A DNA stretch of 64,000 nt, taken from contig CM040103.1 of the NCBI GenBank assembly GCA_022496805.1, positions 2,188,001 to 2,252,000 of the forward strand. Direction: 5' to 3'. Both the position numbers and the translations under genes were made by a program. The DNA comes from Pohlia nutans (lineage: Eukaryota > Streptophyta > Bryopsida > Bryales > Mniaceae). Below, piece after piece: positions 11,201-20,164 of the stretch. How positions within the stretch are numbered: the stretch's first letter is position 1; the number at the start of each line of letters is the position of its first letter. The notes below the pieces were generated by a model. It ran no database searches. It saw only the letters and a list, made by a program, of their open reading frames with translations, and had not been told where the DNA came from.

Positions 11201-11797
11201 CTCAGTCAAGAAATCATCTCCTTCAATCTTCAAGTTTGCCAAAGTCTCTTTGGTGAACTTGTGTCCAATTCTTCTTCCTTCTCTCAAACTTGGCTCCTTC
11301 TCAGCTTGTTTGACATGTTTATCAGTGTCAGGTGGTAACTGAGTAGCCACTGGCTTCACCTTTTTGGCCACAGTTTTGTACTTTGTATAAACTGTAGCTT
11401 CTGACCTCCATTCATCAATTTTGGAATCACACAGCCTTGTCATTGCTGTAGAGATCTCTTCATACATTGAACTTGTATGAACATTGACAAAGCAATGAGT
11501 AGCCGTATTCGCATCCTTGTTTGTCTTTATATCTTGCAAAGTCTGCAAAATATCATCTGGCATACCATTTTCTTCATAAATACCAGAAATGCCTTCATCT
11601 TCCTCTAGAACCTTCATTTTTTTTAGATTTTTCTCCATTTTTTTCACAAGCTTTCTATGTACATGGTCCAAGTCTTTGACATCAGAAAAGCTCACAATAC
11701 CATCGTTTGTCACACTTGTAAATCTACACTTCACACCAGTATGTACAGTGGAGAATTTGTCAATCTTACTTCCCTTAGCACTCGTGGATCCCCACAT
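8240..11797 (-). CDS. pol: Nested Ty3 element Pol: RT, RNase H, integrase
   Basis: A 1185-residue frame. The RT has RFIQDMQPANKVTIRNKG, YSIGDLYSGYDQFQLA and TLPQGATNSVAHMQ. At the catalytic site it reads IPIVNDIPIKG, so the first Asp of the usual xDD is Asn. RNase H: VTVDTSPIAIGWAIGQ and AYPQVKRELYGALTAL, then VADMLSRARYF. Integrase: FHDTLWAGHRGVWATY with the two His, but the zinc pair reads SSVVCQLQ, with only one Cys; the triad D/D/E is visible in QWMIDLVAMP, MRADRGELN and NGKIERGH. An acidic tail (EELEDDQQDEEEDEE) ends the protein. The standard stop is TAA at 8240; if TAA is Gln it runs on about 20 codons to TGA near the LTR edge. Point changes make this copy probably inactive. Confidence 0.9.
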   Translation of the reverse strand: MWGSTSAKGSKIDKFSTVHTGVKCRFTSVTNDGIVSFSDVKDLDHVHRKLVKKMEKNLKKMKVLEEDEGISGIYEENGMPDDILQTLQDIKTNKDANTATHCFVNVHTSSMYEEISTAMTRLCDSKIDEWRSEATVYTKYKTVAKKVKPVATQLPPDTDKHVKQAEKEPSLREGRRIGHKFTKETLANLKIEGDDFLTEPEKKKFQDMLSMHGKAFASLPDEIGCVQPSVVTPMVIFTVPHVPWDLKPIPVPRALLPKLVELLKEKRHMGILEPSMAPYSNRWFTVPKKSGALRFIQDMQPANKVTIRNKGSGPIVDEVAEAFAGHAIYSIGDLYSGYDQFQLAAESRDLTTMKTPLGLMRMCTLPQGATNSVAHMQSAMNQILRDFVPDKTIPIVNDIPIKGCEEKERDLTVQDDGCRAFVINYIQDVAKILSRLEEVHLTLSIDKSKFGVDEILVVEHLCGSYGRKPNPEKVDAIGRMMACSNVTEVRRFLGACVFYQIWIPHFAHILEPLYKLLRKRNKFVWQIEQDLAMAELKRTLQSPPVLKQVSYNCGRPVIVTVDTSPIAIGWAIGQDDEEGKRFAIRFGARILTDRQRAYPQVKRELYGALTALKADRNYLIGAEVVLETDCLPLLGMIANCSSPDIAMLRWIAYIKSLNPVLVHIEGKKNCVADMLSRARYFNEEDMMANEGDEELSHGGYVMITDGESSSTGALPFESEIYEGRLRDIGLYLSIMERQESWVDKTFKDIRHQSYGYLLKDGVLWKRAKRLGEMPLRVVGDFQTKTKVLQEFHDTLWAGHRGVWATYTKIKERYWWKGLYKDVEEFVASSVVCQLQSKVRHRDELHPTYPIAIHFQWMIDLVAMPNAMWGMKYLVLAREELSNFVEGRALRTKRTVNVCRFILEDIFSRYGSIGRMRADRGELNAAEAKEFFNRYGVQLKLTTAYNPEANGKIERGHPPIIHALVKACKGKPKMWPKLLPFALWADRTTYSTVTGYMPVELMYGQKPIMPVEVDIPRWVFLAWEDGISRERLLELRIQQLERLSEDVGIALEKMKAARLSNKERFDRTHRMRRKKIREGDWVLVFDSTLEHQHSTVRKFAKRWFGPYVVIKVHLNGTYSLRELDGTSLCIPVAEKRIKIFRRSGRFHLEDLEEHFNSEELEDDQQDEEEDEELEDAVDDNQDSEGG

Positions 11798-11811
11798 TCC
11801 ACGTGTGCCCT

Positions 11812-12327
11812 TTAGAAATCCGGGAAGTTTAGAGAAGTTGGTAGCGGAACCTCTCTGAGTTGAAGTCGATGCCTCTCATTGTCAGGCTTCACTGTTAAGA
11901 ATTGCACTGACTTCTTCCCATCAAGACTCCTGATTCGGGCATAATGAGACCCGTTATCCAACACCTTGGTCTCCATTCTCGAAGCGGTGATGAAAGGTTG
12001 GCCCAAAATTACCGGATAGGCACTAAGGTTTTGAACAAAGAAATTTTGTTCAACTTCCACATCTCCAATCTTTGTGGGTATCGCAGGGCAAGCTCCATGT
12101 AATCGAGTCCGCCCGCTATTGGCTGATTTCATGATCCAGCCATGGTCTATGTCAATTGGCCATTTGCCCTTCTCATAGACATTCCGAGACATAATGTTGA
12201 TCTCAGAACCATGGTCAACAAGGGCCAAAACATGTTCATCAAGCCCTCCCAGCTTCATTTTTGTCTCAGTGGTGGCTCTGGCCCAAAATGGTAGATCATA
12301 CTCAATTCTTTCTTCATTTTCTCTCAT
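11812..12327 (-). CDS. Nested Ty3 element aspartic protease
   Basis: The motif LALVDHGSEINIMS contains an aspartic protease site in the form D-H-G in place of the usual D-S/T-G. ILGQPFITASRMETKVLD follows, the pattern seen after the protease flap in this branch. It is in the same frame as gag (12346-14226), separated from it by a TGA at 12346-12348, and in a different frame from pol (15 bases apart). That suggests gag and protease were one chain and that pol is reached by a shift; the TGA may be a mutation or a read-through stop. Confidence 0.75.
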   Translation of the reverse strand: MRENEERIEYDLPFWARATTETKMKLGGLDEHVLALVDHGSEINIMSRNVYEKGKWPIDIDHGWIMKSANSGRTRLHGACPAIPTKIGDVEVEQNFFVQNLSAYPVILGQPFITASRMETKVLDNGSHYARIRSLDGKKSVQFLTVKPDNERHRLQLREVPLPTSLNFPDF

Positions 12328-12345
12328 GTTGGGAAGATCATAAGA

Positions 12346-14226
12346 TCACTCAAAAGTCTGTGTCTCATGGCCTTCAACCTTTGGAACTTCTTCTTTTTGA
12401 GTCACCTCATCACCCATCATGACAAATACTTCACCAATCTCCATCTCTTCCTCTTCGGTCATGTGGGTGTCTAAAGCTTTGACCATCACAGCCTCAGCTG
12501 TCATTTGTCTCTTCCTCTTGATGATGTCAATGATTAGATCATGAAAATCTTTCATTGCTATGCCAAGTGCTTCCCTCAAGGTGAATTCGATCTTGGCATC
12601 CAAGATCCTTTCCTCTAATATTCCCTTCATGTCAATAGAGGTCTCAATGTCTGACAGGAGCTTGTAAATAGGCACTCTCCCCTTTGCCTTGCCAGAATCT
12701 CCTTTCTCTTGGCCCTTTTTGCTATGACTGGACTGCCCCCAATCCTTCTCAGGTACTGGTGCATCTCCTGGATGTACAGTGCTAGGGCTTGCTGTCTTTG
12801 AGCGTGTAGGAACCTCACTCATTTCTGTATCAGGATCATTTTGTAATTGAATTCTCCTTTTTGATACTGGCTCCTCACTATTCTCAGCGTTAAGTCTTCC
12901 ACGTTTCTCTTCAACTGAGGCCTCATGCAGCTCATCAGTGTCCTTCCCTTCATTCATAAATGCTCTGATGCTACTAGCATCTACTGGGTCTTCCCATCCA
13001 GTTGCTTTCTTAATGGCTTGAGCCCCTCTCTTCATCAGTACGTTTTCTTGAATAGATGAAGCACTAATTGAATGCTCCTCTATCTCAATGTGGTATGCAT
13101 CAGCTTCATGCACTTGCACAGAGCTAGATCTTGCCATCCTTTCTTCCACAAGCCTCTTCATTCCTCCTCTCCCAAAGTTGGTTGCCAACGGAGAGCCTGT
13201 AGAGGCATCATGAATCTTCCCATCTTTGTAGAAGACAAGAACATTTTTGAGTGCCTCTTCATAGGATTCACACCCTCTCAGAGTATGTTCAGTCTCCTCA
13301 TCACACCAAACACACCTCCTTGCATATTTTCTAGCACCTTCAGATGGTTGTGAAGGAGAAGCTCCTCTGGCCTTCTTCAATTCACTAAACTCCACCCTTA
13401 GCTCTCGAAAACCCTTTATAAGCTCCTCAAGGGCATTTCCTTCAGTGCTCTTAGCAGCCCTGAAAGTGGTTCCCGAACTTGTTGACGGTGTCGGAGAAAA
13501 AGACACTTTAAGAGGCTTTGGTATCTGAATAGGCTCAGTATCACCCCTCCCTTCAACACCTCTTGACCTTACACGCTGTTGTTTGGCCAAAAGAACCACG
13601 GTTTCTTCAACCCTCCTCCAATCGTTGGTGAAACCACCTTCCGTGGTACGATCTCCAAGTAGTAGAAGAAGTCTGTCTTCCAATGCAACATCAGTTGCTT
13701 GGAGGAAAAACTCAGCCTTCCTGGAATCTAGAAGGCGTCTCTCTGCCATAGGTAATTGGCCAAACTTCTTCTCAAAATCTCTCAACAGCTCATTGGGACC
13801 CATCGTGTTTCCCGGCCGTTGCTCCACCCACTCAAGAAAAGATCTCTTCGTCATCCTCTCTGAGTCTTCATCAAAATACTCATCACGGAGCCGTTCAGCA
13901 AACTCCACCCATGAGACAACAGCTTCACGGATCTCTTGCACTCGGTCACGGATATAAGGCTCAACCGCCACATCAAAAGTGTGCATCATCTGATTGTCAT
14001 CAGCCTGATGCACTTCCATCTCACAAACGTAGGTTCGCAAGAACTTAGAGATGTTCTTGCCATCAAACCTTCCAATCTTGGAAACAACAGCCTTGAGAGC
14101 CTTGGTGGCACCTTGTCCACCCTGAGTTGCCCTCTGTTGCTCCATAAACAAGGCCAATGCCCCTAAAATGTTCTCCATTGGAAACTGCACTCCATCGGTG
14201 GCGGCAGTCTCTTCACGGTCTCCCAT
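12346..14226 (-). CDS. gag: Nested Ty3 element Gag
   Basis: 626 residues starting at ATG 14226, just inside the 5' LTR. The retrotransposon Gag region contains IGRFDGKNISKFLRTYVCEMEVHQ and YFDEDSERMTKRSFLEWVEQ. A variant knuckle CVWCDEETEHTLRGC (CX2CX5HX4C) follows in the middle. The C-terminal half is charged and low in complexity (EEKRGRLNAENSEE, SHSKKGQEKGDSGKAKG). The stop is TGA. Packaging and RNA binding are inferred from the family. Confidence 0.88.
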   Translation of the reverse strand: MGDREETAATDGVQFPMENILGALALFMEQQRATQGGQGATKALKAVVSKIGRFDGKNISKFLRTYVCEMEVHQADDNQMMHTFDVAVEPYIRDRVQEIREAVVSWVEFAERLRDEYFDEDSERMTKRSFLEWVEQRPGNTMGPNELLRDFEKKFGQLPMAERRLLDSRKAEFFLQATDVALEDRLLLLLGDRTTEGGFTNDWRRVEETVVLLAKQQRVRSRGVEGRGDTEPIQIPKPLKVSFSPTPSTSSGTTFRAAKSTEGNALEELIKGFRELRVEFSELKKARGASPSQPSEGARKYARRCVWCDEETEHTLRGCESYEEALKNVLVFYKDGKIHDASTGSPLATNFGRGGMKRLVEERMARSSSVQVHEADAYHIEIEEHSISASSIQENVLMKRGAQAIKKATGWEDPVDASSIRAFMNEGKDTDELHEASVEEKRGRLNAENSEEPVSKRRIQLQNDPDTEMSEVPTRSKTASPSTVHPGDAPVPEKDWGQSSHSKKGQEKGDSGKAKGRVPIYKLLSDIETSIDMKGILEERILDAKIEFTLREALGIAMKDFHDLIIDIIKRKRQMTAEAVMVKALDTHMTEEEEMEIGEVFVMMGDEVTQKEEVPKVEGHETQTFE

Positions 14227-14277
14227 AGCAACAATCCCACCAGTCGCCTCAAAGCTCTCTCAGTGGAAGCACCAATA

Positions 14278-14811
14278 TGACGTGTAGAGAGGAGCGCGCT
14301 CTGAGAATTCGCGGGGAATCTGGCTGCGACACGATGACCAGATAGCTTGGGAGATCGGTCTTGTCTTCAATTCTTCAAATCTCTTCCCAGTCCTATCCTG
14401 CAATGGCTCTAAAAGGTTTAAGGGTAAGGGTGGGGTAATAAGAAACCACGGGCCTCGGACGGGTAAAACGGGACGGCCAGACCACGAGCTGAAACCGTCC
14501 GAAAGATGGCTCCTAAATTTCAAACCCACAAAAAAAACTCTCGACAATCTTCAAAACCCCAAGACCTCACTAAATCTCATCCAATCAAAGGTGGCGGTGG
14601 GGCACATATGCCCATGCTCCCTTTTGAAGCTTCAAAGAAGGTACTTTTTCCCCCCTTTCCTATTCACACCTTTCAAACCACCTAATCCTTTGATGATTTA
14701 ATTAAAATGAAAGACAAACTATATGTACTATTTTCATTCCGCTACTCCATTCATTGAAAATACAAAGCTTAGAGCATAAATGTACACGATGGAAGCATTT
14801 CCATCACGACA
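14278..14811 (-). repeat. 5' LTR of nested Ty3 element
   Basis: It begins TGACGTGTAGAGAGG and ends CACGACA, followed by TSD ACGC at 14812-14815. It is the upstream LTR for the minus-strand genes. Confidence 0.93.
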
Positions 14812-16099
14812 ACGCCTTCAAATTCTTCAAGCCCGTCATGATTTTTCTATAGCCGGACATTTTGGGTTCAACAAGACGTTAGAACTCATTTCTCGAGATT
14901 TTTGGTGGCCTCAGATGTGGAAGGCTGTCAAAGACTACGTTCTTTCTTGTAACATTTGTTCTAGATCGAAGAATCCACGACATCGTCCGTATGGACTTTT
15001 GCAGCCGTTGCCTATTCCAAAGCAGCCATGGTCTTCTGTTTCTATGGATTTTATCACCGATTTACCTCCATCAAAGTCATTTGACACCATATTCGTGGTT
15101 GTTAACCGATTGACAAAAATGACACATTTTATTCCTTGCAAGAAGACAATCACCGGAGAAAAGACAACAAGATTATTTTTGGACAACATTTATCGATATC
15201 ATGGATTACCGGATGACATCGTTTCAGATCATGGACCGCAATTTGTCTCTAAATTTTGGAGATCTCTCTTTGAAATCTTGAAGGTGCAAATCAAACTCTC
15301 TTGAGCTTTTCATCCTCAAACTGATGGCCAAACGGAGCGGGTAAACCAAGTATTGAAGCAGTATTTGCGTTGCAACATCAACTATCAACAAGACGATTGG
15401 ACCGTGCACTTGCCATTGGCTGAGTTTGCGTATAATAATACCGTTCATGCATCGACTCAACAAACGCCATTCTATGCCAACTATGGATATCATCCAAAGT
15501 TTGACATGTTAAATCAGTCAAAGAATGAGAATCCGGCAGCTGTCGACTTTGCAACAAGATTATCAGAACTTCATGCGTTGATGAAGATTCATTTAGGAGA
15601 AGCCCAAGATCGCTACAAAGCCGCCGCAGATAAACTTAGAAAGGAATCACCGTCATTCCTAGTCGGCGACAAAGTATGGCTTATTCGGCGCAATATCAAG
15701 ACTACAAGAGCATGTGATAAGTTGGACTATCGTCAATTAGGACCATTCCCTATTCAGCAACAAGTCAATCCGGTGGCTTTTCGGTTGGACCTACCAGCAT
15801 CTATGAAGGTACATCCTGTTTTTCATGTATCACTGTTAGAGCCATACAAAGAGTCGAATATACCAGGAAGAAAGCAACCACCACCGCCCAGCATTGAAGT
15901 TGATACCCACGAGGAATATGAAGTTGAAAAAGTACTTGATTCGCGGCAAAGACGAGGCAAATTAAAATATCTTATACACTGGCGTAGTTACGACATCAAT
16001 GAATGGACGTGGGAACCAACAATAAATGTCGTTGGCGCGCCTCAAAAGGTACAGGAATTTCATCGACGCTATCTTGATAAACCACGACCTATTCGATGA
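14812..16099 (+). CDS. pol: Chromovirus Pol, C-terminal part: integrase and chromodomain
   Basis: This continues the frame broken at 7661. The zinc-binding H..H then CNIC lies in ARHDFSIAGHFG...DYVLSCNICSRSK. Catalytic residues D, D and E lie in SMDFITDLP, IVSDHGPQF and QTDGQTERVNQ. A TGA at 15302-15304 (IKLS-TGA-AFHPQ) breaks the core between the second Asp and the Glu. GPFPIQQQVNPVAFRL and HPVFHVSLLEPY follow, then a chromodomain (YEVEKVLDSRQRRGKLKYLI, HWRSYDINEWTWEP) with the aromatic cage residues in place. Chromodomains direct integration to marked chromatin in this family. The end is TGA at 16097-16099. Confidence 0.92.
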
Positions 16100-16216
16100 T
16101 AACTTCAACAAGAAGCTCTTCCGTTGAGAGCTGTATATAAAGAGGGGAGAGCAGTCAAAGAGCAACACAGTTCTCAACCTCGGAAACATCTTCTCTTGTA
16201 CTTCTTTTCTCTCAGT

Positions 16217-16660
16217 ATGTCTAATTAGAAGGTATTTCAAGACTCTTTAGATTTTGAATCGCAACCGGAGTCTGAGCGTGAGCTGTCTTTATCACAATTG
16301 CCGAACCAGCCTGCAGATCCTTTGCCACCACACGAGCCTCGAAATGAAGCTGGACCTACTCAACAACGAAGACGGCCTCAAGATGAAGAACCTCTTGAAC
16401 TACGGCAACGTCGAAAAATACCTAGTAGCAGATCGTTGGTGATTGTCATCGAAGTAGAGCCTGCTTTTGAAGGTCGCCCGGAAGCTGTATTTGAAGGACT
16501 TTTTTGCAACGAAGATACAGAGGTCCAAGCATGGTCTCAAGTAGCGGGCGTCGGTCACTATCGCTGGTTGCAAGGGCATTTAAACCACTTGACTCGCGCT
16601 AGACAACTTGAGTATGTCGAAGAAACCATGAGACATATTTTTAATTTTCTTCGTCTCTGA
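16217..16660 (+). CDS. Chromovirus accessory ORF downstream of pol
   Basis: It lies between the chromodomain stop and the right LTR. It starts ATG TCT AAT TAG; the TAG at 16226-16228 would be Gln, and the related copy at 417 has TGG (Trp) there. The frame then reads FESQPESERELSLSQLPNQP, a basic stretch (RRRPQDEEPLELRQRRK), and a C-terminal domain AEVFEGLF-like (EAVFEGLFCNEDTEVQAWSQ, GHYRWLQGHLNHLTRARQ), ending in TGA. About 147 residues. No known domain seen. Conservation with the copy at 417-878 shows that it is a real gene of the family and not chance. Confidence 0.75.
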
Positions 16661-16699
16661 TCGAGAGTCCACAACAACACTCCTCGTGAAGACTCGTCG

Positions 16700-16715
16700 C
16701 TAAAGAGGGAGGTGA
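16700..16715 (+). other. Polypurine tract of chromovirus
   Basis: CTAAAGAGGGAGGTGA directly precedes the TG of the right LTR, the expected place for the plus-strand primer. Confidence 0.7.
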
Positions 16716-17283
16716 TGTCACGGACATAGAACCATGAGATGGGTATTGCAAAGACTAGGCCTTAAAACTAGAGATATAATTATTGTGTCAAAAACTAGTT
16801 AGTGATGGGTATTGCCTTAGTGATGGATATTACCATAGTGATACAATTATTGTGTGAAAACTAGTTAGTGATGGGTATTGCCACAGTGATACAATTATTG
16901 TGAGAAAACTAGTTCCTGATGGGTATTACCACCGACATAGAACCTTCTAGAATACTTCTAGAAGTTCTATAGTTCCTTAGACTTTTAGGACCTTCTAGAT
17001 ACTTCTTAGGGACTCTCATAATCTCTAGGAAGCCCCTGCAGAAGCTTCCTTAGTACTAGTATATCTAGGGGACGAGGTGAGGGACTCCTCACTCTCGTCA
17101 ACACAAGTTAGGAGCAACCTTGAGTATTGCCTTGTCTTGAATCTTGATCAACTATCGATTTAGCTCAATATACTTTCTTGAGAACCACTCTTGTGTACTA
17201 TTGCACTTCTTGTTTTTGGGTCCTTGTTCATGCTTTTGTTCTTGTTCTCTTGTTCTTGTTCTTGAGTTCTTGTGTCCCTGACA
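16716..17283 (+). repeat. 3' LTR of chromovirus
   Basis: It begins TGTCACGGACATAG and ends GTGTCCCTGACA, matching the left LTR. TSD CGTTG follows at 17284-17288. Confidence 0.95.
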
Positions 17284-17288
17284 CGTTG

Positions 17289-17544
17289 GGGCATCCATTT
17301 GGTATATGTATCGTGATTTGGGGTGTTCCATTGACATAGATATGTATTATAGGTTTTGGGAATGTTGTTTGAATCTTTTGTTTTGATTGTTTTGTGATCG
17401 GTTATGGTGTGGATAGGGAATTGTAGGGGGTTGTTTTTTATGAGGGGAGGTGGGTGTGATAGTGGTGGTTGGATGGGGTTGGGCGGGTGTCGAGGCGTAA
17501 GGGTGTGATGATCTGATATGTAACATGCTTTGAGAGTACGGAGT
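17289..17544 (-). CDS. Non-LTR element ORF fragment
   Basis: This is the piece of the minus-strand non-LTR ORF displaced by the chromovirus. Read downward it gives DHHTLTPRHPPNP, SPHKKQPPTIPYPHHN-like Pro/His-rich sequence, then joins NHDTYTKWMPQ to RDLFPYNYP at 3548. It is interrupted upstream by the CACTA element. Confidence 0.55.
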
Positions 17545-18292
17545 CACTACTAGAAAGGGGGGGTCAGCAACACTGCAAACGTTGCTCTTAACACTAGAAT
17601 GGCTGAGCCCTCGAGCCGAAATAAACGTTACTGGAACAACTCTGCAAACGTTGTTGTAAAGCAGCAACGTTTTGGAACATGCATTTGCAACGTTTGTGGG
17701 GGCTCTATTCAGCTTTGGGAACTTTGAGAACTTTGAAGTTCCCGTAGTAGGAATTTACCATGGTAATTTAATATGGGAATTTATCGTGGGAATTTACTGT
17801 GGATAATTTACAATATATTATAGTATATATAGTATACCATACAATATTGTATATAGTATACTATATTGTGTTGTATATAGTATACTATACTATGTTGTAT
17901 ACAGTATACTATATTGTATTGCATACAATGTACAATACTGTATTGTATATAGTATATTGTACATCGTATACTATATAATATTCAATACAGTGTACAGAAT
18001 GGTAGTTAACCGTTTAACATACGGTGTAGCCGGCTTCACAATAAGTATTCTCAACCTCACTCATCCCTTGACAAATGTTATGGGATAAATGATTTGGCTT
18101 GAAAACATCTTGAGAACGTCATTGGGAACACAAAACGTTGCTCTCACCTCCAAAACGTTGCTCTCACCTCCAAAAAGTTACCCAAAGACAAACGTTGCTG
18201 TCAAACGTTGCTTATTTCCTAAACATTGCTAAGGGTACATAAACGTTGCTTACAAACGTTGTTGACCCCCCCCCCCCCAATTTCTAGTAGTG
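17545..18292. mobile_element. Non-autonomous CACTA-type DNA transposon, 748 bp
   Basis: Ends are CACTACTAGAAA and TTTCTAGTAGTG, a perfect inverted pair, flanked by AGT at 17542-17544 and 18293-18295, the 3-bp duplication of the CACTA superfamily. Many copies of AAACGTTGCT lie near both ends, in both orientations, the usual subterminal transposase-binding pattern. The interior is AT-rich with TATAGTATAC-like repeats (about 17815-18000). There is no transposase gene. It sits in the non-LTR ORF. Confidence 0.93.
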
Positions 18293-18295
18293 AGT

Positions 18296-18535
18296 GCGGG
18301 ATGATCTTGACATTGAGGAGGGCATTGTGGTTGACAAGTGGGGTAGCAGAAGAGTTATTCGGCGATATGCAATGCACTTTTTTCTAGCTTGGTTGGAGTG
18401 TGGTAATAGAGTTTAAAGTCTTCTGGTGACATGAAGGAAGTGCCATTGGGGAGGGTGATGTGTTTGATTTCCAAAATATTGTTTTGTAAGAGTTTGTGTA
18501 GGAGTTTTAGAGAGAGTGTGGGGTTAAGGTGGGGA
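18296..18535 (-). CDS. Non-LTR element ORF fragment, most upstream piece
   Basis: On the minus strand this reads LLHKLLQNNILEIKHITLPNG, SFMSPEDFKLYYHTPTKLEK, SALHIAE-TAA-LFCYPTCQPQCP. The TAA at 18355-18357 would be Gln. The Cys pattern CYPTCQPQCPPQC is notable. Upstream homology stops near 18535, at a different dispersed repeat. Confidence 0.5.
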
Positions 18536-19010
18536 GTTTCTTTTCCAACACATTCTTATGCACTATGAATTCATATTAAAATTCGAATGTTTTCACCAGT
18601 TGCCTAAAACGAACGGAAACAATAAGGGCCACTTCACACTATGGCCGTCCAAGTGGAGAGGCCGTAGAATTGAGAGTTCTAAGAAATCCATTGAAAATAG
18701 GCAATAAAATATATTTTTCATTTTTTATGAAAAGAAATCGAAGGCCTCTCGACCACAGTTTGGGTTTCCATTCCCGTCCAACCCAACCTTCCTTTCGAGA
18801 AGTCAACGCTTTGGTCAAAAAGTACTGCCACGTAGGCATTTTGGAGAGGGATGGCCGTTGGACTTTGACCTTTAGTGTGAATGTTCGAGAGACTGAACCC
18901 GTGGTTTTTTGCAATTTGATTGGTAGAAATCGACGGCCTTTTGACCTTCTGTCATAGTGTGAAGCGGCCCTAATTAAAGAATGATGTGAACCAATCTTAA
19001 GCAGTTAGTA
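18536..19010. repeat. Dispersed repeat with a second copy at 48856-48965
   Basis: TTTTCCAACACATTCTT, CATATTAAAATTCGAATGTTT and GAACGGAAACA occur here and at 48856-48965 in the same order and orientation. This copy is split by the MITE at 18626-18970; the other is not. Confidence 0.75.
18626..18970. mobile_element. PIF/Harbinger-like MITE, 345 bp, TSD TAA
   Basis: Ends are GGGCCACTTCACACTATG and CATAGTGTGAAGCGGCCC, imperfect inverted repeats, flanked by TAA at 18623-18625 and 18971-18973. The related copy near 48943 (AAACAG-TAA-TCAAAGAATG) is an empty site. TAA duplication with GGGCC ends fits Tourist-like MITEs. The frames inside it are not genes. Confidence 0.88.
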
Positions 19011-19920
19011 GAGTCCACTTTTTTCAACAGTAGCACTCTGACTACAAGCTTTAACATTAAAATAATCCAATGTCTCACCACCCAATCTATAGCTAAAGAT
19101 GATGTTGATTTGCCCTTGATTCTAAATTTGTTATAATGATTTGGGAATAGTGTTCAAGATTTTGAGGTGAACAATAGAAGGGTTAAAGAACCTTATGGTT
19201 TGAGGTTTGATTTGGCTAAGTGTCTAAATCAAATTAGAACAAACAATTGTTTTCCACTCACCAAACCTATTTGTACATGATAGAGTACCTCTCATGGTAT
19301 GGAGTTTGATACTTGCACACCAAATATTGTCAATATAGCCAAAGGTGTCTCTCACATCAAGCATTTTGTCCTATTCTTTAACAAGACTATGTCACCATGC
19401 TTACACTTTATGAAGTTAAGTTTAGCCATTTATGATTGGCCCATGTAGTAACAACAATAATAGTATATAATTGGTTGATGCACTCTATTCCAATCATGCT
19501 TGGTGGTTGTTGTTGGGGAAGTTTTCATTTCTTACACTCCATCTTGCATGTGAATTTAGTGCACAATGAGCAATTGTTGAGCACCTTACAAATACAACAC
19601 ATACATCATTAAAAAAGTTGGGCTTAGAAACTATTTGGTGCCATTTTGACACCAAAGGCCGCATATAAGTCATTTTAGTGTCATTTTATTCTTACTAAGT
19701 TGGTACGGAGGTTGGCACTAAATTATCTTAATTGCATTTCAATGCATCATCATGGCACCATGATCACATGCCTTGAAGTTCTTGATGATGTACTATACGG
19801 AATTTCTTCTCTTTGGAGGTTTGTTATCTTGTTTTATATTTTTGGATTGTGTTGTCTTGTTCATGTTCCATTAGTGTATGTATTTTGATCTTGATTGATG
19901 TACCAACTTCTTTCATTTTT
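19011..19920. other. Intergenic, no gene seen
   Basis: AT-rich DNA with no supportable ORF. A segment near 19480-19590 (AATCATGCTTGGTGGTTGTTGTTGGGGAAG) resembles the interior of the MITEs at 41760-42712. Confidence 0.5.
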
Positions 19921-20160
19921 TAACCCCTAAGTGACCAAATGACCATTTTATAGTCGCTACCCATTTTTTACAGACTGCCCAAGATGGGAAAAAATTATTA
20001 TAAAATTATAAAAAACATCAAATAGAAAATCAAGTTTACTTTCCAACCTAATTTGAATCATGTCAATCCAAGTTAATTTCTACTAAGGGGAAATTTTCAA
20101 GAACAAAGACCTCAATATTATCCTCAATCTTATTATTTGGGGAAAGTAATGATGTTCTCT
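19921..20160. repeat. Dispersed repeat, inverted partner of 1-270
   Basis: It begins TTAACCCCTAAGTGACC and ends near TTATTTGGGGAAAGTAATGA; the reverse complement matches the left edge of the window. It abuts the copia remnant. Confidence 0.6.
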
Positions 20161-20164
20161 CCTT

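Larger units (their letters stand above)
7662..14811 (-). mobile_element. Second Ty3 LTR retrotransposon, nested, minus strand
   Basis: The element has LTRs of 535 bp (7662-8196) and 534 bp (14278-14811), starts TGTCGTG/TGACGTG, ends CACGACA, and is flanked by a 4-bp duplication ACGC (7658-7661 and 14812-14815). Removing it restores the chromovirus integrase frame exactly. Inside the right LTR, on the minus strand, ATTGGTGCTTCCACTGAGAG (14277-14258) looks like a primer-binding region. gag, protease and pol follow on the minus strand. LTRs are about 98% identical by eye. It has no chromodomain, so it belongs to a different Ty3 branch from its host. Confidence 0.95.
3549..17283 (+). mobile_element. 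Ty3 chromovirus, nearly complete, interrupted by a second Ty3 element
   Basis: The element has two 568-bp LTRs (3549-4116 and 16716-17283), TG...CA ends, a 5-bp TSD, gag, pol in the order protease, RT, RNase H, integrase, a chromodomain, and an additional ORF before the right LTR. I count about eight differences between the LTRs by eye (roughly 98-99% identity), so it is young. A 7150-bp Ty3 element sits in the integrase (7662-14811). Two TGA codons interrupt pol, at 7308-7310, where a Trp is expected, and at 15302-15304, just before AFHPQTDGQTER, so this copy is unlikely to be active. Confidence 0.95.

Noticed and set aside
7308..15304. TGA also read as an amino acid in the chromovirus
   Set aside because: The two TGA positions expect different residues (Trp and Ser/Thr), as with random mutation, while TGA ends nearly all clean genes.
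18639..18957. Two opposite ORFs of about 90 residues
   Set aside because: They lie within a MITE bounded by inverted ends and a TAA duplication and have no motif.
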